A DNA stretch of 48,327 nt from NCBI GenBank assembly GCA_035511515.1, contig DATKFG010000111.1:1-48327 (forward strand). The letters are read 5' to 3'. Source of the DNA: VBCK01 sp035511515. GTDB taxonomy: Bacteria > Pseudomonadota > Gammaproteobacteria > Burkholderiales > Burkholderiaceae_F. Below are positions 16,420 to 25,361 of this stretch, one piece after another. The stretch's first letter is position 1. Each line of letters starts with the position of its first letter. Below the pieces are notes generated by a model, which had not been told where the DNA came from, searched no databases, and saw nothing but the letters and a program-made list of their open reading frames with translations. Position numbers and translations under genes: made by a program.

Positions 16420-17064
16420 GGAAGGGTTCCGCGTGGGCGCAAGCGTGATCTTGCGTGCGGCGCGTTGGTGATCGCGAGCATCGGCGTTTGCATAGACCAG
16501 CACCGTCTCCTGATCACGCACGGCGACCGGCGCATCCCATGCGTCGGCAGGGCCTGGAAGTGCGAGCACGCGCACTTTTTGCGCAGCGTCATAGATCAAC
16601 AAACCACGAATCGTTCCGAGCGGGTCGTTGATGCGCGGATCGGCGAGCGGGTGTGCGAGGCCGCCAAACTCGATCGCGAACGTGTGGTTGTCGATCCAGC
16701 GGCCGAAGTTGTCGGTCAGCGGGTAGTCCAGCTTGTCGCTCGGCACTTCGACGCAATCGCCATCGATCCACAACAAGGCGCCATCCCACTCCTCGTAGGT
16801 GTGCGTGACGGCGCGGTGCGAAAAATCCGGCGAAAACTTCACTTTCGTGACCTGATCGTGCGGGTAGGTGGATCCATAGTGCGGGTTATCCGGGGAGAAC
16901 CGGAAACCGGCGGCCGCGAACTGTTCTGGCGTCGCTTCGGAAACGGCGCGCGGCAGCGGTCCGCGCAACGGAGCGGACCCCCGCCTGGGATCGAATGCGC
17001 TCAGAGACTCGAACCAGGTCTGGAAAGCCGCGGCGGCCGGGTCTGGACGGCTCATGGAACTCAT
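16417..17064 (-). CDS. Unknown protein coupled to the effector-like gene
   Basis: A 215-residue soluble protein without signal peptide or membrane segments; I recognise no domain. Notable stretches are GFRFSPDNPHYGSTYPHDQVTKVKF, a Trp/Asp-rich EEWDGALLWIDGDCVEVP and GRWIDNHTFAIEFGGLAHP. The regular beta-strand-like spacing suggests a beta-rich fold. Its ATG overlaps the stop of the larger upstream gene as TGATG, so the two are expressed together. A small soluble partner directly downstream of a large effector-like protein is the usual arrangement for an immunity protein or chaperone; that role is inferred only from position. MSRPDP at 17055 is an alternative start. Confidence 0.65.
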   Translation of the reverse strand: MSSMSRPDPAAAAFQTWFESLSAFDPRRGSAPLRGPLPRAVSEATPEQFAAAGFRFSPDNPHYGSTYPHDQVTKVKFSPDFSHRAVTHTYEEWDGALLWIDGDCVEVPSDKLDYPLTDNFGRWIDNHTFAIEFGGLAHPLADPRINDPLGTIRGLLIYDAAQKVRVLALPGPADAWDAPVAVRDQETVLVYANADARDHQRAARKITLAPTRNPS

Positions 17065-18809
17065 CAAAACCAGCTTTTCGCCCAATCGACGGCCTTGCCC
17101 ATACCTGCGGCGATAGCGTCGCGGGCGCCGCTGATATGCGCACCATAGGCCAGACCGACCCCGACTGCCAGACCGACGCCGAACCCGATGGCGGTCCCGA
17201 CTCCCGGTACAACGGAACCCGCGAGCGCGCCCGTCGCCGCCGCACCGGCGATGGAGGAAGCACCGACGGCAACGACGCCGACGACGGTATCGGCGGTCAC
17301 GTTGCCGATCGCTCGTGAATCACCCTTGGCCAGACCTTCGCGGTTGTCGTAAGCCGACATCGCTGTGGTCACCGCCGTGCCGATCGCCGTCGAGCCGATG
17401 ACGCGTGAGGCGATCGTGCGTTCGGCGATGCCGATACCGGTGGCCGTGACGCCGCTCGCCGCCAGCCGTGGCGCAGCGACCGCGGCAACCCTGGATGCCG
17501 CACTCGCGCTGAGTCTTCGCTCGATCGCGGGTATCACATACTGCTCCGCCTTGGCAGACACCGTGCCCACGATACCGCCCTTGGCGGTTTCGACCGCGGC
17601 GGCCTTCAGGTCCTGCAGATTCACTTCGCCCTTGGCGCCGAGCTGAATCAACGCGATCACGCCCGCTCCGGCAGCGCCGGCCGCGGTACCCTGTCCCAAG
17701 TTGCCGACTTCGGGGCGCGCCAGCGGCTTCAACGCCGGTGCAGCCTCGCCGACCACGACGCCGTAGGCGCGCATCGCGGCATCGGGAGAAGCCATCGTCT
17801 TGCGGTAGAAAGCCTTGTAGGCCGCGCCGCCGTCGAACTCCTCTGCCGGCTTGCGTGCCGCGACATGCGCATCAAGCATCGCCTTGGCATACGCATCCGC
17901 GTGAGGTTTGCCCGCGGCATCCAGCGCCTTGAGCTCATTCAACGAATACGCTCGGTCGCCAATGACGATGTTGCGGACCGCCGGATCGCCGATCAGACGC
18001 TCCAGCTGCCCCAGATTCTTATCGTTCATCAGAGCGAGAAAGCCTTCGTTCTTCTCCAGCATGTAGTAGCCCATCGCGCGCGGATGGGCGGCGCTGCCTG
18101 CGGCTTCCCACTTGCTTTGGAGGCGCAGCTGATCGCTCTCGCCCTGGCCCTGAGCCTTGACCTTGTCGGCAAACGTCTTCGCGCTGTACTGGGCGCTTTC
18201 GATCCTCAGCGTTCCATCGCGCGACTTGAAATACAGATCTGCGTCGAGTTTCGGCACGTCGAGCAACGGCAGCCCCGCGCGCGCCATCGCGGCGCCGGCA
18301 CGGCCCTCGAAAGCGAGACGGGTCCCGTGTGCGAGTTCGAGGCGATCCAGTACCTGAGCGGCGCGCGTCATGTGCGCCAGCGCTCCGCGGAAATCGCCCA
18401 TCGACTTCGGGATGGCCGAGTCGGGGTGGTCCGTGGCCAGGCTGTGAAGCAACTCCCGGAACTTGGTGTTCATGTGCGGATCGATCTTGCCGTCCACCAC
18501 CGCGTTGCCAAGGCGCTCGAGCACGGTGCGCAACTCTTTCGCCAACTCCGGCGCCAGGTCGGTGCGGCTCATCGCAGCGCGCGCATTCGCACCCGCATCG
18601 GCGATCTCCGGCGAGGCGTGCGCGTCGGGTTCGACGGCAGCGATCCTAAACCCCTCCACGGCACGTCGCACGGGGTCAAGGGGCTGCGCTGCAACCCGCG
18701 CGGCCTCCGCCGCGGCCGCGGCCGCCGCTGCGTCTTCCGGCCCATCGTCCGGCCACGGGTCGCCGTAAGCCGGGAAAGAAGACATCTGGGTAACTCTGTC
18801 AAGGATCAT
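17064..18809 (-). CDS. Large effector- or toxin-like protein, function unknown
   Basis: About 581 residues, no Sec signal. The N-terminus is acidic and Ala-rich (PWPDDGPEDAAAAAAAAEAAR), followed by a helical region (about 90-160). A mixed central region (about 165-330) includes LDADLYFKSRDGTLRIESAQ and GYYMLEKNEGFLALMND. The last 200 residues are strongly Gly/Ala/Val-rich with glycine-zipper-like runs (GAAATGALAGSVVPGVGTAIGF, GLAVGVGLAYGA), of the kind seen in membrane-inserting toxins. The ATG at 18809 is chosen for its GGAG site; an in-frame upstream start exists at 18902. It is coupled to the 215-residue gene. Absence of a signal peptide and the T3SS locus 11 kb away make a secreted effector conceivable, but nothing shows secretion. 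Confidence 0.6.
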   Translation of the reverse strand: MILDRVTQMSSFPAYGDPWPDDGPEDAAAAAAAAEAARVAAQPLDPVRRAVEGFRIAAVEPDAHASPEIADAGANARAAMSRTDLAPELAKELRTVLERLGNAVVDGKIDPHMNTKFRELLHSLATDHPDSAIPKSMGDFRGALAHMTRAAQVLDRLELAHGTRLAFEGRAGAAMARAGLPLLDVPKLDADLYFKSRDGTLRIESAQYSAKTFADKVKAQGQGESDQLRLQSKWEAAGSAAHPRAMGYYMLEKNEGFLALMNDKNLGQLERLIGDPAVRNIVIGDRAYSLNELKALDAAGKPHADAYAKAMLDAHVAARKPAEEFDGGAAYKAFYRKTMASPDAAMRAYGVVVGEAAPALKPLARPEVGNLGQGTAAGAAGAGVIALIQLGAKGEVNLQDLKAAAVETAKGGIVGTVSAKAEQYVIPAIERRLSASAASRVAAVAAPRLAASGVTATGIGIAERTIASRVIGSTAIGTAVTTAMSAYDNREGLAKGDSRAIGNVTADTVVGVVAVGASSIAGAAATGALAGSVVPGVGTAIGFGVGLAVGVGLAYGAHISGARDAIAAGMGKAVDWAKSWF

Positions 18810-19012
18810 CGCGGACTCCAGGCGCTCGACGGGACGAGACGAGCTCACCTTAAGGGCGGCTTTGTCGCCGCGCCAGTCGGGACTGTGCCCAGCTAGGGCC
18901 AACCCGGCAGGCCTCGGTGAAGACCATTGGGCAATCTGTCACACACCCATTGAACCGGAAGCGCGCAGTGTGCAACCCATCGACACCGGTCAACCCTCCC
19001 GAGGAATTCACG

Positions 19013-19570
19013 ATGAAGCGCAGGGCCCTTCTCGCGACGATGGTACTGGCGGCCTTTCTGCCCGCTGCGCGCGCCGAAGACGTCACGGCTTATCACGACG
19101 GCGACGTCATCGATCCGGCCGAAGTGGCTCGCATCCTTTCGCCCGACAAGACAGCTGCGCCTGGCCTGACGCGGTCGATCAGAGAACTCGTCGACGGTTC
19201 CGCGGGCACGCCGGAGCAAGCCGCGCAGCACAGAGCCCAAGCCCTGTCGATTCCGATCCGCTTTGAATTCGACTCGTCGCAAGTCCTCCCGGTCGCCAGG
19301 CGGCAACTCGATGCGATCGCGGAGGGCATCCGCCGCCTGCCCGCATCGCGGCTCGTGACCATCGAGGGGCACACGGACGCCATCGGCACCGACGACTACA
19401 ACCTGGCTCTGTCGCTGCGCCGGGCAACGGCAGTCAAGAACTATCTCGTCCGCGCACAGGGCATCGACCCGGTGCGCCTCAGGGAGGCCGGGTTCGGACG
19501 GCGCAGGCCTTTGTCCGGAACGCGACCCGAGGCCGCCGAGAATCGGCGCGTCCAGTTTCGCGGCGGCTAG
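19013..19570 (+). CDS. OmpA-domain periplasmic/outer-membrane protein
   Basis: 185 residues. A signal peptide (MKRRALLATMVLAAFLPAARA) is followed by a short linker and an OmpA-like peptidoglycan-binding domain (about 80-183): IRFEFDSSQVLPVARRQLDAIAEGI, EGHTDAIGTDDYNLALSLRRATAVKNYL, GFGRRRPLSGTRPEAAENRRVQF. The conserved Asp of TDA and Arg of NRRV, which bind diaminopimelate in this family, are present. It probably tethers something to the cell wall. GAGGA before the ATG decides the start, excluding a longer frame from 18917. It converges on the caspase-like gene. Confidence 0.85.
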   Translation: MKRRALLATMVLAAFLPAARAEDVTAYHDGDVIDPAEVARILSPDKTAAPGLTRSIRELVDGSAGTPEQAAQHRAQALSIPIRFEFDSSQVLPVARRQLDAIAEGIRRLPASRLVTIEGHTDAIGTDDYNLALSLRRATAVKNYLVRAQGIDPVRLREAGFGRRRPLSGTRPEAAENRRVQFRGG

Positions 19571-19618
19571 TACTGGAAATCCGGCAGAACGCGCCGACGC
19601 CGCGTCGTTGCCCGCGGG

Positions 19619-20497
19619 TCAGCCTGCGGTGTCGTCGCATCCCCCGCCGCGGCCAGGTCGGAAGCAGAAATCCGCCGTCAGGCTCGACGATTCCCACGGA
19701 ACCTGGACGCGCCCGGTCTCCTGTGCGACCTCGATCCGGACGCGCTTGAACAGGTACTCGATGGCGAGGCCGGGCGCCGCCAGGTGCTGCAGCAGATGCT
19801 TCGCATAGATACTGTGGTCGCCACTCGGTCCGTCGAGGGCAACGCCCCCCGGGGACGTCGAGAACGCCACGAGCGTTCCGACCGGAGCCTCCAGCGGAGC
19901 GAGGCCCGATGGGGTCAGGCCGCGGAACGTCAGGCGTCGTCCGTCAGGCCCGACTACGACGCCGCCCGCGAAAGGATTGATCCGGCAGGCATCCAGGATC
20001 GCGATGTTGATGCCGTGCTTCGCTTCGCCCAGGCGGTCGATGAATTCACCCGCATCGGCGGCGGTTTGCGCAATGTCGGATTCGCTCGTCGGCTCGGCGT
20101 CGACCGGCAGCAGGTAGTTGCGCCCCTTGGCTTGAACGCCATGGCCGGCATAGAACAGCACGCGCACGTCGCTCCGATCCGCGGCGAGCGCGAACTGCCG
20201 CAAGCCCTCGATGAGCTCGCGCCGCGACGTGTCGATCTTCAGATCCACCGCGAATCCGAGGTCGGCGAGGGCTGCCGCGACGGCACGAGCATCGATGACC
20301 GGATTTCTCAAGGGAGCCATCCTGTACGTGCCGTTGCCGATGACAAGTGCCGACCTGCGCACCTCGGAGGCGAGCGCGGCCGATGCAGTGGCCGGCACAA
20401 GGGGCCATCCGGCAGCGCCGGCGGCGGCGACGAGGACGCGAATGACGCGCCGCCGGCCGGGGTCGACTTGCCTGGGCCATGACGATCCGGATGTCAC
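19619..20497 (-). CDS. Secreted caspase-like (peptidase C14) protein
   Basis: 292 residues. The N-terminus GRRRVIRVLVAAAGAAGWPLVPATASA resembles a Tat or Sec signal. The caspase p20-type domain follows: RSALVIGNGTYRMAPLRNPVIDARAVAAAL, catalytic His119 in FYAGHGVQAKGRNYLLPVDA and catalytic Cys171 in AILDACRINPF, then FSTSPGGVALDG and SIYAKHLLQHL. Both residues of the dyad are intact, so it is probably an active Arg- or Lys-directed protease of the metacaspase/orthocaspase type, acting outside the cytoplasm. It is the last gene of a five-gene minus-strand operon, 18 bases after the anti-sigma gene. The start is GTG with AGGA about 9 bases before it. Confidence 0.85.
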   Translation of the reverse strand: MTSGSSWPRQVDPGRRRVIRVLVAAAGAAGWPLVPATASAALASEVRRSALVIGNGTYRMAPLRNPVIDARAVAAALADLGFAVDLKIDTSRRELIEGLRQFALAADRSDVRVLFYAGHGVQAKGRNYLLPVDAEPTSESDIAQTAADAGEFIDRLGEAKHGINIAILDACRINPFAGGVVVGPDGRRLTFRGLTPSGLAPLEAPVGTLVAFSTSPGGVALDGPSGDHSIYAKHLLQHLAAPGLAIEYLFKRVRIEVAQETGRVQVPWESSSLTADFCFRPGRGGGCDDTAG

Positions 20498-20515
20498 GCA
20501 GCGATCCTGTTCGGT

Positions 20516-21154
20516 TCAATAGGCGGTCGGCAGGCCGGCGACGATCTGGACCGCCGCGACGATACGGTCGTGCTTCAAGCGGTTCAGCGCGGCGTTCTCG
20601 GCACCGGCCGGTACCCGCACGTAGTAGTCGCCGAGCTGTCCCGGTCCACCCGCAAGGCTGCCTTCCACAGCGCTGAGCAGCAGTCGGATGTCGGCCTCCT
20701 TGGCATCCGGCGCGAAATTCACGCGCAACAGGGGGCGTTCGTCGGTGGGCAGGGCGCGCAAGGCGCGGATCTGTTGCGCATCGTCCTGCCCGTGGCGCAC
20801 GAGCGAGTAGATGACGCCGCCTTGCACGGCGATGAGGCCGACCGCTGCAATGGCTGCAATCGGCCGCGCCAGGGCTGCGACCGATCCAAGAGCGGCGGCG
20901 CCCAGCCAGCCGCGGATTCGTTCGCGAAGCGCCGGGCGATCGGCCCGTATGCGCTGCAGCGTTCGCGCCAGGCCCAGATCCGGCGGGACGCCGCTCACCG
21001 ACTGCGCGATAGTCGACTGTAATGCGCGATACCACTCGAGCTCGGCCCGCGCGTCGCCGTCGGCGGCGAGGCAACGATCGACCCATTCACGGTCTTCGGC
21101 CTTCAGCGTGCCGTTCGCGTACCACGGCATCAGTTCGGAAAGTTGCCGGTTCAT
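20516..21154 (-). CDS. Membrane anti-sigma factor
   Basis: 212 residues. The N-terminal cytoplasmic part (MNRQLSELMPWYANGTLKAEDREWVDRCL) is a typical anti-sigma domain, but lacks the HxxxCxxC zinc motif. A single transmembrane segment lies at about 98-120 (IAAIAAVGLIAVQGGVIYSL), followed by a periplasmic domain (about 125-212). It should hold the ECF sigma factor inactive until a periplasmic signal arrives. The ATG overlaps the sigma stop as ATGA, which fixes the start and gives coupling. The secreted caspase-like protein encoded next could cleave or sense in the same compartment; that link is inferred. Confidence 0.85.
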   Translation of the reverse strand: MNRQLSELMPWYANGTLKAEDREWVDRCLAADGDARAELEWYRALQSTIAQSVSGVPPDLGLARTLQRIRADRPALRERIRGWLGAAALGSVAALARPIAAIAAVGLIAVQGGVIYSLVRHGQDDAQQIRALRALPTDERPLLRVNFAPDAKEADIRLLLSAVEGSLAGGPGQLGDYYVRVPAGAENAALNRLKHDRIVAAVQIVAGLPTAY

Positions 21155-21738
21155 AAACACGCTCCGCAGTCGGCACCCTCGCGCTCGATCAGCAGGCGAA
21201 GGCAGTTCCTGATGCGGTGGCGTGCGTGATACAGGCGCGTCTTGACGGTGTTCTCGGGAACGCCCTGGAGGTGCGCGACGTCGGCCAGCGAGCACCCCTC
21301 ATAGAAGACAAGGAGCAGGCATTCCCTATGCTCTTGCGATAGTTTTCGCATGCAGGCCTGGACGCCTTCGCGATGCTGCTTGGCGGCAAGTTCGGCGAAG
21401 CCCTCGGGCGCGAGTTCGTCGACCTCGGTCTCCGCAACGTCGTCGAGGTCGTCGTGCGATTCATCGGCACGCCGGCCGCGGTGGACGAGCAGCGCCTTGT
21501 TGCGGGCGATCCCGATCAGCCAGGTGCTGAAGAGTGAATCACCGCGGAATCGTGCCGCGCTGCGCCAGACCTCGTGCATCGTGTCCATCAGAACTTCCTC
21601 GGCCCGGTACGGCTCCTTCACCATGTTCAAGGCGTACGCAAAAACGCGACGGCTGAACGCTTTGTAAATCGTCTCGAACGCCGCCTCGTCCTGGCGGGCA
21701 ATTCGACCCAGAAGCTCCTTTGCTTTCGCGTCGTCCAT
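21151..21738 (-). CDS. ECF-type RNA polymerase sigma factor
   Basis: 195 residues. Region 2 (about residues 20-90) shows YKAFSRRVFAYALNMVKEPYRAEEVLMDTMHEVWRSAARFRGDSLFSTWLIGIARNKAL, split here only by helices, and region 4 (about 128-185) shows LSQEHRECLLLVFYEGCSLADVAHLQGVPENTVKTRLYHARHRIRN. Region 3 is absent, as expected for ECF factors. It is coupled to its anti-sigma. A dyad motif at 21770-21790, inside the 3' end of the preceding regulator gene, lies about 31 bases before the ATG and is shared with the intergenic region at 25504-25524, suggesting autoregulated control of both sites. Confidence 0.93.
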   Translation of the reverse strand: MDDAKAKELLGRIARQDEAAFETIYKAFSRRVFAYALNMVKEPYRAEEVLMDTMHEVWRSAARFRGDSLFSTWLIGIARNKALLVHRGRRADESHDDLDDVAETEVDELAPEGFAELAAKQHREGVQACMRKLSQEHRECLLLVFYEGCSLADVAHLQGVPENTVKTRLYHARHRIRNCLRLLIEREGADCGACL

Positions 21739-21763
21739 AAGTTGCGGCCTGGCCGCCAGCGGT

Positions 21764-24397
21764 TCAGTCTTCTTTCAGGTTTTCGAAAGGCACGGGCGCA
21801 CTCGAGCAACCGCCTCCCGGCACAGCAGCTGTGGTGTGGAGCGATTCGTCGTGGGCGAGCGCCATCGTGCACGCCTGCTCGGGACCCAGGCGGGCGCCCG
21901 CTTCCATCGCGGCCTGAAGGTTCTCGGCGCCGAGGCGTCGGCGCAGGATTTCCCATACGCGCATACGGGTCATGTGGACGCCGGGCTCGCGCACTCGAAA
22001 ATTCGTCTGCGCGGCATGCGCCGCGTCTGCATAGCCGGCCAGCAAGGCGGCCGCAGAAAGGCGCTCCTCGAGCGCGGCGAGCAGCGCCAGGGCGTCCAGT
22101 GCGCGATGAAGGTACGACCACCCAAGGCGGCGATCGATCGCGATGAATTCCCCCGCGGCGGCGCGTCCTTGCGCGGTCGAACCGCCGAGCAGCGCGGCAT
22201 TCAGGTAAACCGCGTAGGCCGCCGACAGCCGACGCAGGTTGCGTCGGCTGCGGAACCGCGACACCAGCTCCTGCGCAGCCGACAAGGCGGCGTCCAGATC
22301 CCCGGAGGCAAGGGACAATGCGGCGAGCTGGTCGAGGCACGACGAGACAAGGTCGTCGGCGCCTGTGGCGATCGCCAGCTGAATCTGTTCCTCGAGCAGG
22401 CGCCGCGCCTCGTCGAGCCGGCCGCCAGCCCTCGACACCATGATCTCACCGGTGCGCCGCAGCAGGAGCAGCCGCGGCGGCCATGCGGGGTGCTCGAGCA
22501 GCCGCATTTGCGCCAGCGCGGATGCCTTCTGTTCCATACCGCTGTGGCTATGGGCGAGGTGATGAAGCGCGATGTAGGCCTCGCGTGGGTCGCCGATGTT
22601 GCGGCTCAATTCGAGTGCCCGCAGCGCGGCGGTCCGCGAAACCTTGTCGGGTCGATCCGCAAAGACTGCGGCGCGCGAATTCCAGTAGCGCGCGTCAACG
22701 GATCCGGCGCCGTCGATCGAGGTAAGGTCCAGCACCCGGTCCGACAGCAGGCGCGCCTCGACGAGCGATGAAACCAGCAGCAACAGGTGTGCCGACGCGG
22801 CCACGAGCGCAACCCCGACTGCAGGCCGGTGATCCGACGACCAGGCGATCGCGGCACGCAGGTTGTCGAGCTCCGGCTCGTAGCGGTCGCGGTACGCCGC
22901 GTCCGACAACTGCCAGCGGTCATCGAAGGCGCGGTCGAACAGCGCCTGCATGGCCTGCGCGTGCTTCGCGCGAAACTGCGCTTCTTCGCCAGCCTCGGCC
23001 AGACGCATCTGTGCGTAGCTGCGACCCGTCTCGAGCAGGACGTAACGTGGATTGTCGCCGCCGGTCGCAACGACCATCGAACGATCGATGAGCTCGCCGA
23101 TCACGTCCACGACGGTCCACTCGTCGATTCGATCGTCGGCGACAACGGTACGCGCGGCGTCGAGCGAGAAGCTCCCGGTGAATACGGCAAGTCGTCGGAA
23201 GACGAGCCTTTGCGGCTGCGTGAGCAGCTCGTGGCTCCAGTCGAGGGCCGCGAGCAGGGTCTGCTGACGCGAGGCAGCTGCACGATCGCCCGAGACAAGA
23301 AGCCGAAACCTCTGATCCAGGCGTTCGGCCACGCCGGCCACGCCGAGCAGGGGTACTCGAGCTGCCGCGAGCTCGATGGCAAGCGCGACGCCGTCCAGTC
23401 GACGGCAGATCTCCACGACGGTCGCGACGGTTGCGCGGCCCAGCACGAAGCTGCGATCGGCGGCGGCGGCGCGCTCGCAGAACAGGGCGACGGCGCCGAA
23501 CTCCAGGGCCTCGCGTTCGTCGACGGGCGCTTCTGGAACCTGCAGTGACGCGAGCCGGTAGACGCGCTCATGGGTTGACTTCAACGCAGACTGGCTCGTA
23601 ACCAGCAGCGTGACGTGCGGGGCCGTCGCGAGCACGGCCTGGACCACGTCACGCACCGCGTCGCCGAGGTGCTCCGCGTTGTCGATCACGAGCAGCAGCG
23701 ATAAGGGGCGCAACGCGGCAGCCACCCCGGCGACAGGATCAGCGCCGTGGCCTGCCGGCAGGTGCGCCGCGGCCGCAATCGAGTTGGCCACGAGCGTGGG
23801 GTCCGAGACGGCGGCAAGCTCGACCCACACCGCGCCGTGCTGGAAGCGGTCCCGGCCATCACGGACGACCGCCAGGGCGACCGCCTGCGCGAGTCGTGTC
23901 TTGCCAATGCCGCCCGGACCCGCGATCGTGACGAGCCTGAGCGTCTGCAGCAGGTGAGTCAAAGCCGCGACGTCGTCATCGCGCCCGATCAGCGGGGTGG
24001 CCAGCTCCGGAACGTTGGACGTCAATTCCGGCGCACGGCGCGCCGCGTGGGCGCCCTGCGGCTCCTGGTCGCGTACTTCCCGGCCCTGCAATTCGAGCAT
24101 GAGGCGATAGCCACGCCCGGGCACGGTGGCAATCGCTCCCTGGCCGAGGATCCGCCGAAGCGCGGAAATCTGGACCTGGAGGTTGTTCTCTTCGACGACG
24201 ACCTGCGGCCAGACGGCGTCGAACAGCTCGTTCTTTGTCACGAGGTGCCCTGCCCGCTCGAGGAGCGCCTTCAGAACGTCGAAGGCCTTCGGAGTAATCG
24301 CGCACGAGACACCGTCGACGATCAGCAGTCGTTCGCGCGGAATGAGCTCGAACGGCCCGAAACGATAGTGCGTTGCAGAATGGGCGGCGACAGACAT
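21764..24397 (-). CDS. Winged-helix/NTPase/repeat transcriptional regulator
   Basis: 877 residues. The N-terminal OmpR/PhoB-type winged helix (about 9-100) contains YRFGPFELIPRERLL, TPKAFDVLKALLERAGHLVTKNELFDAVWP and ISALRRILG. A STAND/AP-type ATPase domain follows, with P-loop IAGPGGIGKTRLAQ (Lys166), Walker B LLLVIDNAEHLGD and sensor LVTSQSAL. The C-terminal half (about 480-860) is helical TPR-like repeats. There is no receiver domain, so it is not a response regulator; ATP and ligand binding to the repeats probably switch DNA binding. The ATG at 24397 follows the fecR-like stop by 10 bases. Its final codons contain the dyad motif that precedes the ECF sigma gene. Confidence 0.9.
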   Translation of the reverse strand: MSVAAHSATHYRFGPFELIPRERLLIVDGVSCAITPKAFDVLKALLERAGHLVTKNELFDAVWPQVVVEENNLQVQISALRRILGQGAIATVPGRGYRLMLELQGREVRDQEPQGAHAARRAPELTSNVPELATPLIGRDDDVAALTHLLQTLRLVTIAGPGGIGKTRLAQAVALAVVRDGRDRFQHGAVWVELAAVSDPTLVANSIAAAAHLPAGHGADPVAGVAAALRPLSLLLVIDNAEHLGDAVRDVVQAVLATAPHVTLLVTSQSALKSTHERVYRLASLQVPEAPVDEREALEFGAVALFCERAAAADRSFVLGRATVATVVEICRRLDGVALAIELAAARVPLLGVAGVAERLDQRFRLLVSGDRAAASRQQTLLAALDWSHELLTQPQRLVFRRLAVFTGSFSLDAARTVVADDRIDEWTVVDVIGELIDRSMVVATGGDNPRYVLLETGRSYAQMRLAEAGEEAQFRAKHAQAMQALFDRAFDDRWQLSDAAYRDRYEPELDNLRAAIAWSSDHRPAVGVALVAASAHLLLLVSSLVEARLLSDRVLDLTSIDGAGSVDARYWNSRAAVFADRPDKVSRTAALRALELSRNIGDPREAYIALHHLAHSHSGMEQKASALAQMRLLEHPAWPPRLLLLRRTGEIMVSRAGGRLDEARRLLEEQIQLAIATGADDLVSSCLDQLAALSLASGDLDAALSAAQELVSRFRSRRNLRRLSAAYAVYLNAALLGGSTAQGRAAAGEFIAIDRRLGWSYLHRALDALALLAALEERLSAAALLAGYADAAHAAQTNFRVREPGVHMTRMRVWEILRRRLGAENLQAAMEAGARLGPEQACTMALAHDESLHTTAAVPGGGCSSAPVPFENLKED
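21770..21790. promoter_or_regulatory. Dyad motif upstream of the ECF sigma gene (copy 1)
   Basis: Plus-strand TTCTTTCAGG, four bases TTTT, then CGAAAGG. All 17 fixed positions are identical to the copy at 25504-25524. The core CTTTC-N8-GAAAG is a dyad, as expected for a dimeric regulator. It overlaps the last codons of the regulator gene and ends about 31 bases upstream of the sigma start. Confidence 0.5.
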
Positions 24398-24407
24398 TGT
24401 GATCCGG

Positions 24408-25361
24408 CTAGTCCGGGCGTGAATTGGTCGGAAGGGACCTCGGCTGCAGCGGAGCCGCAATCAAAGGGGCGGCGGGTCCGGGAGGAGACCTGACCGGCCG
24501 GGAGCTGCCGCTATCCGCCGGGGTCGTATCGCAGCAGTCGGGATACAGGACGGGAAACCACTCCGGATGCTCCGCCAGGTTCGCGATCAGGCCGGCGCGG
24601 AACGCGGGATCGTCGGCCTTCGCTCCCCACACGCGCACGAGGCGGCGGCCCAGGGTGCGGTCAACCTTCAACCAGGCTTCGACGTCCTTGTAACTGAACG
24701 TTCCGGCATCGCGCGGGGCGACGTTTCGCTCGGCGAAAACCGGCAGGCGGGCGGGCAGCGAGTCGCGAAACGGGACCGGCACCGCGGCAAGAAATGCCGC
24801 CGATGGCCCGGATGCGCGCACTGGCACCTTCGGCCCCTCGAACTCGATGTAGTCGCCGCCTCGAAGTTGCATCGACTCGGCAAAGCGCGACCGGCGGTCG
24901 AGCACCCAGGCGTGTCCGGATTCAATAAAGGCCGTCGACGTACGGACACCAACGTGCATCACAGCGACACCCTTCAAGTCGGCCAGGTCCATCCGCGGTG
25001 AGGCGGCACTGACAGCCTGACTTGCTGCTTCCCCACGACTGGTCAGTTTCAACCAGCCAGCAAGCAGATACAGGGCCGGGCGGGCGGTGCCTGTCGATGC
25101 ATAGGATCCAAGCATCAGCCGCGTGCCCGCGCCCAGGTCGAGGATCGGTCCGGGGGTGTATTCGAGCCGAAGGAACGCCCCCGAAGCGGTTTCCAGGACG
25201 TCGTCGACCTGCAATCCGACGCCCTCGTCGGCGGCCAGCCGCGACCCTGCGCGCAAAATGGCCGCATTGCCCTCGAGAATTGTGATCGTCGCGACGCTTT
25301 CGGCCCCGAGCGCCAGCGCCGGGATTGCGAGCAGCATGGCCGGCAGGCTTCCAAGACGCAT
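24408..25361 (-). CDS. FecR-domain exported protein
   Basis: 317 residues. The signal peptide is MRLGSLPAMLLAIPALALGAES. A FecR-like domain (about 28-150) reads ATITILEGNAAILRAGSRL, GLQVDDVLETASGAFLRLEY, LDLGAGTRLMLG and LYLLAGWLKLTSRGEA, matching the beta-rich fold of periplasmic FecR domains. The remainder contains DVEAWLKVDRTLGRRLVRVWGAKADDPAFRAGL and a Pro/Ser-rich tail. Unlike classical FecR it has no cytoplasmic anti-sigma part, so it is probably a periplasmic sensor or structural protein. It is the first gene of the minus-strand operon and divergent from the caspase/OmpA gene. The ATG at 25361 marks the signal peptide start. Confidence 0.8.
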   Translation of the reverse strand: MRLGSLPAMLLAIPALALGAESVATITILEGNAAILRAGSRLAADEGVGLQVDDVLETASGAFLRLEYTPGPILDLGAGTRLMLGSYASTGTARPALYLLAGWLKLTSRGEAASQAVSAASPRMDLADLKGVAVMHVGVRTSTAFIESGHAWVLDRRSRFAESMQLRGGDYIEFEGPKVPVRASGPSAAFLAAVPVPFRDSLPARLPVFAERNVAPRDAGTFSYKDVEAWLKVDRTLGRRLVRVWGAKADDPAFRAGLIANLAEHPEWFPVLYPDCCDTTPADSGSSRPVRSPPGPAAPLIAAPLQPRSLPTNSRPD

